This document shows positions 16,825-26,101 of a stretch of 64,000 bases of DNA, piece after piece (within the stretch, counting starts at the first letter, position 1; every line of letters starts with the position of its first letter). Source of the DNA: Amycolatopsis orientalis DSM 43388 (GTDB lineage Bacteria > Actinomycetota > Actinomycetes > Mycobacteriales > Pseudonocardiaceae); NCBI RefSeq assembly GCF_000411975.1, contig NZ_ASXG01000180.1, forward strand, positions 1 through 64,000, read 5' to 3'. The position numbers and the translations under genes were made by a program. The notes under the pieces are model-generated. The model was not told the origin of the DNA and did no database searches. It saw only the letters and a list, made by a program, of their open reading frames with translations.

Positions 16825-17292
16825 ATGAACTCCTTCACGACCGAGCTGACCGTCGACCGCACCCCCGAAGAGGTCTTCGCCGCGATCACCGACGTCCGAG
16901 CCTGGTTCAGCAAGACGATCACCGGCACCGCCACCGCGGTCGGGGACGCGTTTTCGTTTGTGGACAAGGGAATCCCGTCGACGCGGATCCGCGTCACCGA
17001 ACTCGTGCCCGGCCGCCGCGTCGCCTGGCACGTCGAGGACGCGTATGTCGCCTTCGTCGACCAGCACGACGAATGGACCGACACCCGGATGACTTTCGAC
17101 CTCACGCCCGGCCCGAACGGGTCGACGCTGCGCTTCACCCACCACGGCCTCACCCCGGACCAGGCTTGCTACCGCGAGTGCTCGCGAGGCTGGACGAGCT
17201 GCGTCAACACGAGCCTGCGCTCGTTGCTCACCACTGGCGTCGGCGAGCCGATCCCGGAATCCGCCGCCCCGGAACGGCAGCCGGCCGAGTGA
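16825..17292 (+). CDS. SRPBCC-domain protein (ATPase-activator-like)
   Basis: 155 residues with a single SRPBCC fold (FTTELTVDRTPEEVFAAITDVRAWFS, end helix CSRGWTSCVNTSLRSLL). The ATG at 16825 is preceded by GAAAGGAAG; the in-frame ATG at 16756 lies inside the operator region and is rejected. Divergent from the arsR-linked SRPBCC gene, so the two lipid- or ligand-binding proteins are probably co-regulated. Ligand unknown. Confidence 0.88.
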   Translation: MNSFTTELTVDRTPEEVFAAITDVRAWFSKTITGTATAVGDAFSFVDKGIPSTRIRVTELVPGRRVAWHVEDAYVAFVDQHDEWTDTRMTFDLTPGPNGSTLRFTHHGLTPDQACYRECSRGWTSCVNTSLRSLLTTGVGEPIPESAAPERQPAE

Positions 17293-17368
17293 ATCCGGCC
17301 CGGATTCGCTGAACGCGAGCCAGCCAGGCAAGCGGAATGCGAGGATCCTTTTCCTTGCGCGAATCCCG

Positions 17369-18059
17369 ATGAACGACGACGTTTCGCAGAACCTCGTCGT
17401 CTTCCGGATCAACGGCCTTCCCGAAACCCGTGCTGGCGAGCGCGCCCACCCAGGCCGAGGACGCGGTCGAGCGGGCGTGGGCGAGCATCCGGCAGCAGCA
17501 CGAGGTGCGCGAGTCCGCGGTTTCGGCCGGGTACAGAGAATGGCAGCCGTCCGCGGCCGACCTGAAATTCATGGCCAAGAATTTCCGGAAGGCCGAGTGC
17601 GCTTACAGTTTCGCCCGGCCAGGTCCCGGCGAATGGGACCGCGCGTTCGCCGAAGCCCGAGCGGTGCTGGCTGAAGCCCAGCGAAAGCAAAGCGCGAAGA
17701 GGTGCTGCCGATCCTGTGGAGCGCGCCCTCGCCGCGCGCCGGACTGCTCGAGGCGCTGCCGCACCGTCCGCTCGTGCCCGGCAAGCTGTCGGTCGCGAAC
17801 TCCGCAGGGCAAGATCGGGATGCGGCACCTCACCCGGCATCAGCAGGAGGAGATGGGCGCGCCGCTGGAGAAGCTGTTCGACGTCGGGATCGGCAGCCTG
17901 GCCCGCGGGCTCGAGTTCGAGGTGCGCCGTTCGGGCGAGGACGTGCTGGTGTCGCTCGCCAGGGAGACCCAGCTGGCGGGGTCCGCGCTCGCGCTGCCCG
18001 GTCTGCACGGGTCTGGCGGGCTGGAACTGCTCGCCGAACGGAGCAGCCCTATCGGGTGA
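17369..18059 (+). pseudogene. Decayed gene with several frame changes
   Basis: High third-position GC jumps between frames. MNDDVSQNLVVFRINGLPE is read from 17369. Frame then shifts for a segment from about 17430 to 17690 (including AEDAVERAWASIRQQHEV and AADLKFMAKNFRKAE). It shifts again for VLPILWSAPSPRAGLLEAL (about 17702-17800), and again for GKIGMRHLTRHQQEEMG to the stop at 18059. Each segment reads like real protein and none is complete. It may be one gene broken by indels or remnants of two. I do not recognise the family. Confidence 0.5.
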
Positions 18060-18126
18060 ACCTGACTAAGGCCCGGCACCGCCCAGCAAAGCGTCTCAGC
18101 CACCCATTTAGTCACCCACCATACGA

Positions 18127-18164
18127 GTCAGGGCCCATCCGAGGTGTCTCGGATGGGCCCTGAC
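18127..18164 (-). terminator. Hairpin terminator downstream of tRNA-Thr
   Basis: A perfect 17-base stem (GTCAGGGCCCATCCGAG / CTCGGATGGGCCCTGAC) with a GTGT loop starts 7 bases past the tRNA 3 prime end on the minus strand. No clear T tract follows. Confidence 0.75.
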
Positions 18165-18170
18165 CTGGGA

Positions 18171-18243
18171 GCCGCCTGGGGGAATCGAACCCCCGACCTA
18201 TTCATTACGAGTGAATCGCTCTGGCCGACTGAGCTAAGGCGGC
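18171..18243 (-). tRNA. tRNA-Thr (anticodon CGT)
   Basis: A 73-nt cloverleaf on the minus strand: acceptor GCCGCCT pairing with AGGCGGC, D-arm GCTC...GAGC, anticodon arm ATTCA-CTCGTAA-TGAAT with anticodon CGT reading ACG, and T-arm GGGGG-TTCGATT-CCCCC. The CCA end is not encoded. Intact; no integrated element is attached to it. Confidence 0.95.
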
Positions 18244-18370
18244 GTGCCGCGGTGCGACGGTCATCAGTGTAGCGGAGGCGTGGCGCGTCACCTTGCGGGG
18301 GCCGCGTCGTTAGGCTCCTATGACTTCGGTCTCACCCCCCGACCCGGCGATCCACTGGAGGACCCGGCAC

Positions 18371-20056
18371 ATGCAGCGAAGACTGCCCCGTGCGCTGGCG
18401 GTACCCGCAACTGCCGCGTTGCTGCTGCTCCTGGCCGCGCCGGCCGGTGCGCAGGAGATTCCGACGACGCCGATCCCGCAGCCGAACAACCCGTCGCAGC
18501 CGCCCGCGTCCGCGCCCATCGGGCCGCAGCCGCTCGGGCACGCGGTCGGCGACGCGGGCACGGCGCTCGGCGTCCTGCGGCTGCTGCCGAACTCGGTCAC
18601 CACGAGCACGATCCTTCCCGGCTTCGGCCAGACGCTGCCGAAGCAGTCGGCGCTCGAGGCGGGCATGGGCTTGTCCAGCGCGTCGGCGAACTCGGAGGCC
18701 TACCTCGCCTACGAGAAGGCGATCGCGCAGTCGTCGCCGTTCGGGCTGGCCGCCGGGGGCCAGGCTCCGCAGACGCCGGGCAGCCTCGTGCAGACCGCGC
18801 TGCCGGACAACCCGAAGGAGATCAGCGGGGGCCTGAACGCGCCGTCGAACCCGCTGCTGAACGTCGGGCTGCTCAACGGGACCGCGCACGCCCGCTGGAG
18901 CGAATCGCTCGGGCCGTGCGTGGACACGATCGCCGACGCCAGCACGTCCGTCGCGAGCCTGTCGCTGCTGAACGTCATCCCGACGCTTCCGCAGGTCCCG
19001 CTGATCGGCGGCGGCGGGCTGAACCTGCCGCAGGGCACTCAGCTCGCGCAGGGCTTCGACCCGCAGAGCGGGCTGCAGAGCCTCGGCGGGCTGCTGCCCG
19101 GCAGCGGCCAGACTCCCGCCGCCGGCACCGGTTCGCTGCTGAGCCTGCCGAACACGCTCTCGTCGCGGTCGCAGGTCAAGCTCGTCGACATCCCCGGTTC
19201 GAAGAACAAGGCGGTGCAGTCGAGGTCCACGCTGCAGGCGGCGGACATCAACATCCTCAAGGGCACTCCGCTCGAGCTGAACCTCAAGGTGGCCAGCCAG
19301 CCGACGCTCACCGTCACCTCCACTGGCGACGCGAAGACGTCCACGGTCGACTACCAGGCTCCGGTGATCACCATCGCGGCCGGCGGCAAGACGCTGTACA
19401 CGCTCGACGCGGCGCACCCGACCAAGGACATCCCGATCGGCCTGCCGCTCGCACCGCTGAGCCAGCAGTTCGGCGCGCTCGACAACGTGCCGGTGGTCGG
19501 CGGCCTCGTCGCCACCGCGACGAAGGGCCTGCAGCAGCTCGGCGACACCACCGGGAAGGTGCTCGACCTCGGCGTGCTGCGGCTGAGCATCGCGAACCTC
19601 GAGCAGAAGCAGTCCGAGGCGACCACGCCGTTCAAGGGCTACCAGCTCGGCGCGGCCGCGCGGCTGCTCGACGTCCAGGTGCTGCCGACGCAGAAGCTCA
19701 AGGAGCTGCTGCCGAAGCAAGCCGGCGACAACCTGCCGTCGTCGCTGGCGCAGCTGTCGCTCGGCGAGCAGATCGCCCGCTCGTACGCCCCGACCGGCGG
19801 CGTCGTGTGCGGTTCGACGACTCCGCCTGCTCCGCCGCAGGGCGGTGCGGCACCGGCGGGTCCGGTGAAGCACCTGGCCTACACGAACGGCGCGTACGAC
19901 ACGGTGCCGCTGTTCTGGACGGGTACGGCGATGCTGTTGATGGGCGTCGTGATGGTCGCGGCGTTCCCGAACCGGCGGCGTCCTGCGCTGGTGTTGAAGC
20001 GGCCGACCGGCGGTCCGGACACGCCGTTCAAGCCGTCGCCGCATCCGCGCGACTGA
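18371..20056 (+). CDS. Secreted, C-terminally membrane-anchored protein
   Basis: 561 residues. Sec signal peptide (MQRRLPRALAVPA, a hydrophobic core, then AGAQE cleavage context). The mature ectodomain is Pro/Gly/Leu-rich and ends with a transmembrane helix (about 515-535, LFWTGTAMLLMGVVMVAAF) and a basic RRRP stop. It has two Cys (SLGPCVDTI and GVVCGST) that could pair. The start is the ATG at 18371 with GGAGG upstream; the frame open from 18320 is not supported. No sortase motif. I do not recognise a functional family; a cell-envelope role is inferred from topology. Confidence 0.8.
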   Translation: MQRRLPRALAVPATAALLLLLAAPAGAQEIPTTPIPQPNNPSQPPASAPIGPQPLGHAVGDAGTALGVLRLLPNSVTTSTILPGFGQTLPKQSALEAGMGLSSASANSEAYLAYEKAIAQSSPFGLAAGGQAPQTPGSLVQTALPDNPKEISGGLNAPSNPLLNVGLLNGTAHARWSESLGPCVDTIADASTSVASLSLLNVIPTLPQVPLIGGGGLNLPQGTQLAQGFDPQSGLQSLGGLLPGSGQTPAAGTGSLLSLPNTLSSRSQVKLVDIPGSKNKAVQSRSTLQAADINILKGTPLELNLKVASQPTLTVTSTGDAKTSTVDYQAPVITIAAGGKTLYTLDAAHPTKDIPIGLPLAPLSQQFGALDNVPVVGGLVATATKGLQQLGDTTGKVLDLGVLRLSIANLEQKQSEATTPFKGYQLGAAARLLDVQVLPTQKLKELLPKQAGDNLPSSLAQLSLGEQIARSYAPTGGVVCGSTTPPAPPQGGAAPAGPVKHLAYTNGAYDTVPLFWTGTAMLLMGVVMVAAFPNRRRPALVLKRPTGGPDTPFKPSPHPRD

Positions 20057-20072
20057 CTCCGGCAAGACCCGG

Positions 20073-20108
20073 AAACGGCCCCCTCGCTGCTGGCGAGGGG
20101 GCCGTTTT
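20073..20108. terminator. Terminator between the secreted protein gene and holB
   Basis: Stem AAACGGCCCCCTCGC / GCGAGGGGGCCGTTT with a short loop and a T run on the plus strand; the A run makes it usable for holB on the minus strand as well. Confidence 0.88.
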
Positions 20109-20122
20109 TCGGTGAGCTGGGG

Positions 20123-21322
20123 TCAGCCTTGGCGAAGCGTGGTGACCATGGCCTCGACGGCGATCCGCGGCTTCACGTTCAGCCCGATCGCCTCGCGGCA
20201 CTCCAGTACGGCTTCGAGGCGGCGAAGCGTCGACTCCGGCGACCAGGACGCTGCGGCCGAGTTGATCTGTTCGGCGTGGTCAGGATGCGTCAGCGTCGCG
20301 CCGGAACCGGTGCTCGTGACGAGGACGTCGCGGTAGAAGCCCGCCAGGTCGACCAGGGCGAGGTCGAGGGTGTCGCGCTGGGTTCGCGTCGCACGGGACT
20401 TCTGGCGTTTCTCCAGCTGCTTCACCGCGGCCTCAGCGGCGCGCTTCGCCCCGGCGACGCCTTTGCCGGTCCCGTCGCCGCCCATCGCGGTGCGCAGTTC
20501 GGAGCGTTCCTGCTCGTCGCGGCCCTTGCTTTCCTCGCCCGCATCCGCTTCCGCCGCGCTGATCAGCTGGTCGGCGCTGGTGAAAACGTCGTCCGGTCGA
20601 CGCAGACCGAGCGGAATCCGCAGCACGGTGGCGCGGCGCTGGCGAGCTGCCTCATCGGTGGCGAGCCGGCGCGCACGGCCGACGTGGCCGTTGCACACCG
20701 CCGCGGCCCAGTTGGCGCGCTCGGGATCGACGCCGTCCCGGGAGATCAGCACCTGCGCGATCGCCTCGGCGGGCGGCGTGCGCAGCGGCACCAACCGGCA
20801 CCGCGAACGGATGGTGACCGAGACGTCCTCCGGGTGGTCCGACGGCGCGCACAACAGGAATACGGTGCGGGCGGGCGGCTCTTCCACGGCCTTGAGCAGC
20901 GCGTTCGACGCGCCCTCGGTGAGCCGGTCGGCGTCCTCGATGATCACGACCTGCCACTCGCCGGTCGTCGGCCGGCGCGCTGCCGCCTGCACGAGCGCGC
21001 GCATCTCGGCGACCGAAATGGACAGTCCTTCCGGGACGACCAGCCGCACGTCCGCGTGGGTGCCGGCCATCGTCGTCCGGCAACCGGGGCAGGCGCCACA
21101 ACCGGTTCCGGTACTGCACTGCAGGGCCGCGGCGAACGTGCGCGCGGCGACCGAACGGCCGGAACCCGGCGGTCCGGTCAGAAGCCAGGCGTGCGTCATC
21201 GCGGCGGGCGCGACCGCTTCTCCGGCCACGATCTTGGCCGCCGCGGCCGCCGCCGCGGACAGCGTTTCCACGGCGGGTTCCTGACCGACGAGTTCCGTCC
21301 AGACGCCGATCGGAGCGGTCAC
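20123..21322 (-). CDS. holB: DNA polymerase III delta-prime subunit
   Basis: 399 residues, part of the clamp-loader that places the beta sliding clamp on DNA. The AAA+ core has GPPGSGRSVAA at about residue 51: the P-loop Lys is Arg, consistent with delta-prime being a non-hydrolysing subunit. A zinc-binding CGACPGC follows at about 76, and IIEDADRLTEGASNALLKAVEEPP is the Walker-B/sensor region. The GTG at 21322 overlaps the stop of the upstream MFS fusion by four bases. Ortholog of Rv3644c. Confidence 0.95.
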   Translation of the reverse strand: MTAPIGVWTELVGQEPAVETLSAAAAAAAKIVAGEAVAPAAMTHAWLLTGPPGSGRSVAARTFAAALQCSTGTGCGACPGCRTTMAGTHADVRLVVPEGLSISVAEMRALVQAAARRPTTGEWQVVIIEDADRLTEGASNALLKAVEEPPARTVFLLCAPSDHPEDVSVTIRSRCRLVPLRTPPAEAIAQVLISRDGVDPERANWAAAVCNGHVGRARRLATDEAARQRRATVLRIPLGLRRPDDVFTSADQLISAAEADAGEESKGRDEQERSELRTAMGGDGTGKGVAGAKRAAEAAVKQLEKRQKSRATRTQRDTLDLALVDLAGFYRDVLVTSTGSGATLTHPDHAEQINSAAASWSPESTLRRLEAVLECREAIGLNVKPRIAVEAMVTTLRQG

Positions 21323-23475
21323 CGATCCTCCACTTTGGACACTACGGGCAGCGCGTCCGCGCCGTTCTTCGACACTTCCGCTTCGGCCACTGCCGCCTCG
21401 GCGACGTCGGCCGCAGCGGTGGTTTCGGGTGCCTCAGCCGCGTCCGCCGCGTCCGCTGGTTCCGCGGGGGCGAGCCCGGCGAGCGAGCCGACGAAGACCG
21501 ACTGAACGGCGTGGCGGACGCGGCTCGCGACCTCGCCGTCGGAGCCCTCGGCGTCGACCACCACGTACCGGTCCGGGTCGGCGGCGGCCATCTCGGCGAG
21601 CAGCTTCTGCACCCACAGCTGGTCCTTCAGCGGCGGTTGCGGAGCCTCCGGGTGCTCGGAGTCGAGCAGGACGGTGAGGTCCGGGCGGAGCCGTCCGGTG
21701 GCCCAGTCGACCAGGCCTTCCAGCTCGTCGCGATCCAGCTCGCCGGCCGCCGACAGCGACGCGAGCGGGGAGTCGACGAAGCGCTCCATGACGACCACGG
21801 ACCCAGCGTCGAGCGCGGGTTGGATCTGGCGTTCCACCAGTTCGGCGCGCACGGCCGCGGCGACGAGCGCCTGCGCCCGCACCCCGGTGAGGGCGGCGTC
21901 CGAGACCAGCGTGCGGAACCGCTGTTCGCCGAGTGCCGGGTCGGCGCTGAGGATGACCGGGCGGGTGCCGGTGCCGAGCCAGCGCGCGAGCCGGGCGGCC
22001 TGCTCGGCGGTGTTGACGGCGGTGGTGCCCTCGATGGCGATCAGGAAGCCGTTGACGCGGCGCGGGTTGCGACGCAGGGCGTTGCGCAGGTCGCTGAAGA
22101 TCTTCTCAGTGCGCCGCTCGTCCATCTGCCGGTAGGCGATGATTCCGAGCAGCACGGCGAGCAGCCCGCCGCCGAGGATGACCGGACGGGTGCCGTCGAC
22201 GATGATCGGCGTGCCGAACAGGTCGACGTTGCGCTGCCGGACCAGGCCGATCAGCACCGGCGTGACCACCGTCGCGCCGAACAGCACGATCTTGAGCATC
22301 GCCTGGTAGATCGCGTTGATCCGGCCGCGGATCGCGTCCTCGACGCGGGAGCCGATGATCGTGACGCCGGTGAGGAAGGCGGTGCCGGCGCAGACGCCGA
22401 CGAAGGCCACCGCGCCCACCGAGATCGCCAGGTGCGGCGACAAGGCGACGACGCCGAGCGCGAGCCCGGCGAGGACGATCGAGATGCCGAACAGCCGGTC
22501 GTGCGGGAGCCGGTGCGCGAGTTTCGGGGCCATCGCCATGCCGAGGGCCAGGCCGATGAAGACGGCCAGCATCAGCAGGTTGAACGCCGCGTCGCCGCCG
22601 AGCAGCGAGGACGAGTACGGCTTGGCCGCGCCGATGACCGCGCCGCCGGCCGCGAACGCACCGAAGGCGCCGATCAGCAGACCGCGGACGATCGGCGTGC
22701 TGCGGACGAACTTGAGCCCGTCGCGCATCATCGCGCCGAAGCCGAACTTCTCCTCGTCGGCCCGCTTGACCTTCTGCTGCGGCGTCGAGTGGACGTCGCG
22801 CAGGGACAGCTCTGGGATGCGCGTCGCGACGAGGATGCCGCTGATCAGGTACAGCAGGCCGGTGATGACGACGACGACCTTGGCGATGTACAGGTCGACG
22901 CCGGGGCCCTGGAACAGGTGGAACGTGGAGTTCGCGCCGAGGATCAGCGCGTTGGCCCCGGCGGCGGTGATGACGGCGAGGCCGTAGGTCATCACCATGC
23001 CGAGCTGGTTGGCGGTCTCGACCTGTTCGGGTCGGCGCAGCAGATTCGGCACCGCCGCGTCCTTGGACGGGATCCACATGATCGAACAGCAGCCGACCAG
23101 GAAGTTCGCCACGAACAGCCACCACGGCGCGCCGACGACGGCGATCGAGAGCAGGAACCCGCAGCGCAGCAGGTCGCAGACGACCATGATCTTGCGCCGG
23201 TCGAACCGGTCCGCGAGCAGGCCGCCGAGCGGCGCGAAGAGCAGGCCGGGCAGCAGCGCGGTGACGATGACGCCGACGAACGCGTAGTTCTGCGCCGAGT
23301 AGTTGTCGAGCAGCTTGGTGCTCAGGCTGGTGAGGTTCAGCAGGTTCAGCCAGTCGGCGACACTGCACAGATACGTGACGCCCCACAGCCGACGGAATGG
23401 CTTGATCGCCAGCACTCGGCGGGCCCGGTGGATCGTGGACGTCCCGCCCGATCCGCCCGGGCCGGTGCCGGGCAC
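21319..23475 (-). CDS. MFS transporter fused to a degenerate thymidylate-kinase domain
   Basis: 718 residues. Residues 1 to about 450 form an MFS module with about 12 segments and motif A in GLLADRFDRRK. Residues about 475-650 align with thymidylate kinase: the end of the P-loop strand (FLIAIEG), the ERFVDSPLA motif in place of DRY/F-x-DS, and the RPDLTVLLD strand. The Walker A that should read G-G-E-G-A-G-K-S-T is here G-T-T-A-V-N-T-A-E, so no P-loop Gly/Lys remains, and the TREPGGT motif is LSADPAL. Kinase activity is therefore unlikely. An Ala/Glu-rich tail closes the protein. MFS-tmk fusions next to holB are known in actinobacteria; what the transporter moves is unknown. GTG start at 23475. 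Confidence 0.85.
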   Translation of the reverse strand: MPGTGPGGSGGTSTIHRARRVLAIKPFRRLWGVTYLCSVADWLNLLNLTSLSTKLLDNYSAQNYAFVGVIVTALLPGLLFAPLGGLLADRFDRRKIMVVCDLLRCGFLLSIAVVGAPWWLFVANFLVGCCSIMWIPSKDAAVPNLLRRPEQVETANQLGMVMTYGLAVITAAGANALILGANSTFHLFQGPGVDLYIAKVVVVITGLLYLISGILVATRIPELSLRDVHSTPQQKVKRADEEKFGFGAMMRDGLKFVRSTPIVRGLLIGAFGAFAAGGAVIGAAKPYSSSLLGGDAAFNLLMLAVFIGLALGMAMAPKLAHRLPHDRLFGISIVLAGLALGVVALSPHLAISVGAVAFVGVCAGTAFLTGVTIIGSRVEDAIRGRINAIYQAMLKIVLFGATVVTPVLIGLVRQRNVDLFGTPIIVDGTRPVILGGGLLAVLLGIIAYRQMDERRTEKIFSDLRNALRRNPRRVNGFLIAIEGTTAVNTAEQAARLARWLGTGTRPVILSADPALGEQRFRTLVSDAALTGVRAQALVAAAVRAELVERQIQPALDAGSVVVMERFVDSPLASLSAAGELDRDELEGLVDWATGRLRPDLTVLLDSEHPEAPQPPLKDQLWVQKLLAEMAAADPDRYVVVDAEGSDGEVASRVRHAVQSVFVGSLAGLAPAEPADAADAAEAPETTAAADVAEAAVAEAEVSKNGADALPVVSKVEDR

Positions 23476-23623
23476 CGACCGTACGCCCTCGCTGATACGC
23501 CCACCCCACTTGTCACGGCGGAGTCAGGCGACCCCTGCGGATCCCCCGACCGTGTAGCCGCCAGGGTAGTCCCGCCGCGGACGGGAGGAGGGCACGCCCC
23601 GTGATATCCGAGGTCAGCCGGGG

Positions 23624-24205
23624 TCAGCCAAACAGCCCCTTCACACTGCTCACCAGGCTAGCGATGAACTCGATCGCGACAATTCCGAACACGATGAGCA
23701 ACAGCACGGCGAGCACGACGCCGGCCGTGCTGCTGGAGGGACGGCCGAAACTGGGCATGCTGATCGACGGCAGCCCGCGCCGGCTCTGCCGCTCGGCGAG
23801 CTCTTCCTCGATGTCGTCGTCGGCGATCTCGGTGATCTGTTTCGGCCGCGAGCGGGGCACCTTTTTCAGCAGCTGAGGAGCCTTGGTCGGCCACGTCCGC
23901 TGCCGAGGCAGCAGCCCGAGCGGAACCAGATCCGGCCGCTCGGACGGCGGGATCGGATTCGGCGTCTTGACCACTTCTTTCTTCTTGGCTTCCTCTTTCA
24001 GCGCGGCCTCGACCATCCGCTTGACCTCTTCGGGGTCATGCTGAACAGGCTTGGCGGTCGGCAACGGCCGCGGCGCGCGACTCGTCGACATCTCGAACCC
24101 GGCGAGCGGATCGGAAAACCGCTCACCCCCGACGTCGCCGGCCAACGTCCCGTCCCGGTCCGGCCCGGAGGCGGGAAAAAACGGAGTCCCGTCGCTCGTG
24201 CTCAT
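23624..24205 (-). CDS. Tail-anchored membrane protein of unknown function
   Basis: 193 residues. A soluble, charged N-terminal part (a Lys/Glu helix around 60-85, EEVKRMVEAALKEEAKKKE) is followed by a basic, proline-rich stretch and one C-terminal transmembrane helix (about 165-187, AGVVLAVLLLIVFGIVAIEFIASL). The start is the ATG at 24205 with GAGGTGG upstream; the longer frame to 24649 is non-coding in composition. About 150 bases upstream of the MFS fusion on the same strand. No family recognised. Confidence 0.72.
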   Translation of the reverse strand: MSTSDGTPFFPASGPDRDGTLAGDVGGERFSDPLAGFEMSTSRAPRPLPTAKPVQHDPEEVKRMVEAALKEEAKKKEVVKTPNPIPPSERPDLVPLGLLPRQRTWPTKAPQLLKKVPRSRPKQITEIADDDIEEELAERQSRRGLPSISMPSFGRPSSSTAGVVLAVLLLIVFGIVAIEFIASLVSSVKGLFG

Positions 24206-25186
24206 GGTGACCACCTCACTACGGAATGTCCGCCGAGTCCAGTGTCGGCGAGAGTACCGGCTCCCGCATCCACCCAATGGCCGCAGAACCACTACTGCCC
24301 GCGCCTGGGAATGCGCGCCACCCGGACCAGTGACCGCTGAGTAGCGGGTTTTCGACGGGGCCGGGGTGGTGGGGCGAGATTGAATTTTAGGGGGCCGGAC
24401 AGGCTGGTTACAGGGCTGACGTGGTGACGGATCGGCTTGACCGGCGGCTCGGCAGGGACCGGCCGGGCAAGGCTGGCTCGCCGGACCGGCGGCCAGGCAG
24501 AGGGCAGCCGGGGACGGCGGTCGATCGGCCGGGCTGCCGCGGCTGACCAAGGGACGATGGCTCGACGACCGGGCGGGATCGCCTCGCCTGTCCAGTAACC
24601 CACGCCGACAGCTCAACGACACCACCCCGGACTGACCGGCCGCGGCCAAGCCGATACATCAGCAGGGTCCGGCCAGCCAGGCTGCCTCGCCCGACTGGCA
24701 AGCCGACAGAGCGGCAGATCGGGCCGGGTTGCTTTGGCAGCCCGGCGGGCGGAGCCCGACAGCTCGACCACACCGCCCACGGCTGACCGGCCGCGGCCAA
24801 GCCGGTAGGTCGGGCAGGGCTGCCGTGGCTGACGAGTCCGGCCAGGCGGACAGAGCGGCTTGGCTGCCGAACCGGCAAGGCCGACAGTCCGACCGGTCTT
24901 GATCGACTCACCGATCGCTGAGTTGACCGGCCCGACTGCTCCGCTGAGCCTGCCGGCGCGGCCAAGCGGCACTGGCCGCGCGGAGAAGCAACTAGCGCGA
25001 CCCAGCCAGGCCAGACCCAGCCCGCCCAGTCAACCCTCGGCAGGCACCAATCGAAGCTGGACCAACACGGCCCACCCTGCCAACCGCAGCCAGTCGCGGG
25101 TCCCGCACCAACCGAACCGGCGCCAGCGCGGCTCGCCCGGACGGCACCGAACCCAGCCCATCAGGACCGGCCGCAGTCACTTCGCG
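24206..25186. other. Gene-free GC-rich stretch with degenerate repeats
   Basis: No frame here has coding character or a ribosome-binding site. The sequence is built from recurring blocks such as GACCGGCCGCGGCCAAGCCG (about 24636-24655 and 24785-24804), each preceded by a GACAGCTC...ACACC-type block, plus many GGCCGGGC and AGGCTG words. The two clearest copies are about 150 bases apart. It looks like decayed minisatellite-type DNA. No RNA gene or terminator stands out. Confidence 0.55.
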
Positions 25187-26038
25187 TCAAGCATGGCTGC
25201 GCACCGCCTCCACGATCCATGCCTCCGCGGTCCCTCGGGTCGCCGGAGACCACGTCACCACCCAGCCGCCGTCGCGGCCTCTCGGCGCGGCGCGGAACTG
25301 GTATCTCCCCTGGTCGTTGTCCACCAGCCCGAACGCGCCGTGCGGGTATTCCGCCAGTACCGCGTCCCGGACCGCCAGGTCGACCAGCACCGTTCCCTGC
25401 CGGGGCCGGGCCACCGCTTGCCGGATCACGTCCAGGTCTCCCCACGCCTCCCGCGGGATCAGGCCGCTGTCGTCCGTTTCGATGCGCACCGCCGGGCCCG
25501 GGCCGGGCGGGCGGTCCGGCAGGCCGTCGAACACCCATCCGGGCAGCGCGCTGAGCATCCCGGACCGCAGCCGCGCCCGGCGGCCCAGTTTGCTCATCAC
25601 CGTGGTGAAGTCCTCGTCGCCGAAGAACCGCACCTCCCACGGCTCCTCGCTCGCCGGGAACACCCCGGTGACCACTCCGCGGATGAACCCGCCGCGCAGC
25701 ACTCGGTACAGCTCGACCGCCTCGGCGGTCACCTCGCCGTCGGCGGCGAGCCCCAGCGCGGCCATCCCGGCGACGAATCGCGTGTACTGCTCCACCTCCT
25801 CGGCCAGCCCGGCGCCGAGCATGGGCCCGAACGACTGCCGGACCTCCTCGGCGAGGCTCAGTCCGGAAGCCGCTCCGGCGGGCTCCTCCTCGGCCAGCAC
25901 GGGCGGCACCTCGAAATGCGGGTCGTAGAACTCCATCACCGAAGGCCGCTGCGGCATCTCGGCCCGCAGCGGTCCGATGACCTCGTCGATGACGTCGAAG
26001 ACGACGGGTGCTGAACTGCTCACCCCGTCATTGAACAC
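25187..26038 (-). CDS. Conserved hypothetical protein, possibly EspG-like
   Basis: 283 residues, acidic, cytoplasmic, no signal or membrane segment. The middle (GEVTAEAVELYRVLRGGFIRGVV) and C-terminus (GLVDNDQGRYQFRAA, GWVVTWSPATRG) resemble the fold order of EspG-type ESX chaperones, but the typical EspG N-terminus is missing, so the link is tentative. The start at 26038 is the first in-frame codon after the MFS stop. Third ESX-flavoured gene in the window, though far from the PPE pair. Confidence 0.55.
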   Translation of the reverse strand: MFNDGVSSSAPVVFDVIDEVIGPLRAEMPQRPSVMEFYDPHFEVPPVLAEEEPAGAASGLSLAEEVRQSFGPMLGAGLAEEVEQYTRFVAGMAALGLAADGEVTAEAVELYRVLRGGFIRGVVTGVFPASEEPWEVRFFGDEDFTTVMSKLGRRARLRSGMLSALPGWVFDGLPDRPPGPGPAVRIETDDSGLIPREAWGDLDVIRQAVARPRQGTVLVDLAVRDAVLAEYPHGAFGLVDNDQGRYQFRAAPRGRDGGWVVTWSPATRGTAEAWIVEAVRSHA

Positions 26039-26101
26039 CCTGGTACCGACAATTTCTCGAACTTTTGTTCGAATGAACCCATCCGTGCGGCAAGCGGTCG
26101 G

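Noticed and set aside
18171..18243. Integrated element at tRNA-Thr
   Set aside because: No integrase, no duplicated tRNA 3 prime end and no shift in composition next to it.
20123..21322. Defective holB because the P-loop has Arg instead of Lys
   Set aside because: Delta-prime subunits do not hydrolyse ATP and often lack a functional P-loop, so this is normal for the family.
24408..24965. 185-residue minus-strand frame in the gene-free region
   Set aside because: Ser/Arg/Gly/Pro-only composition, no ribosome-binding site, and internal repeats that are not in register with codons.
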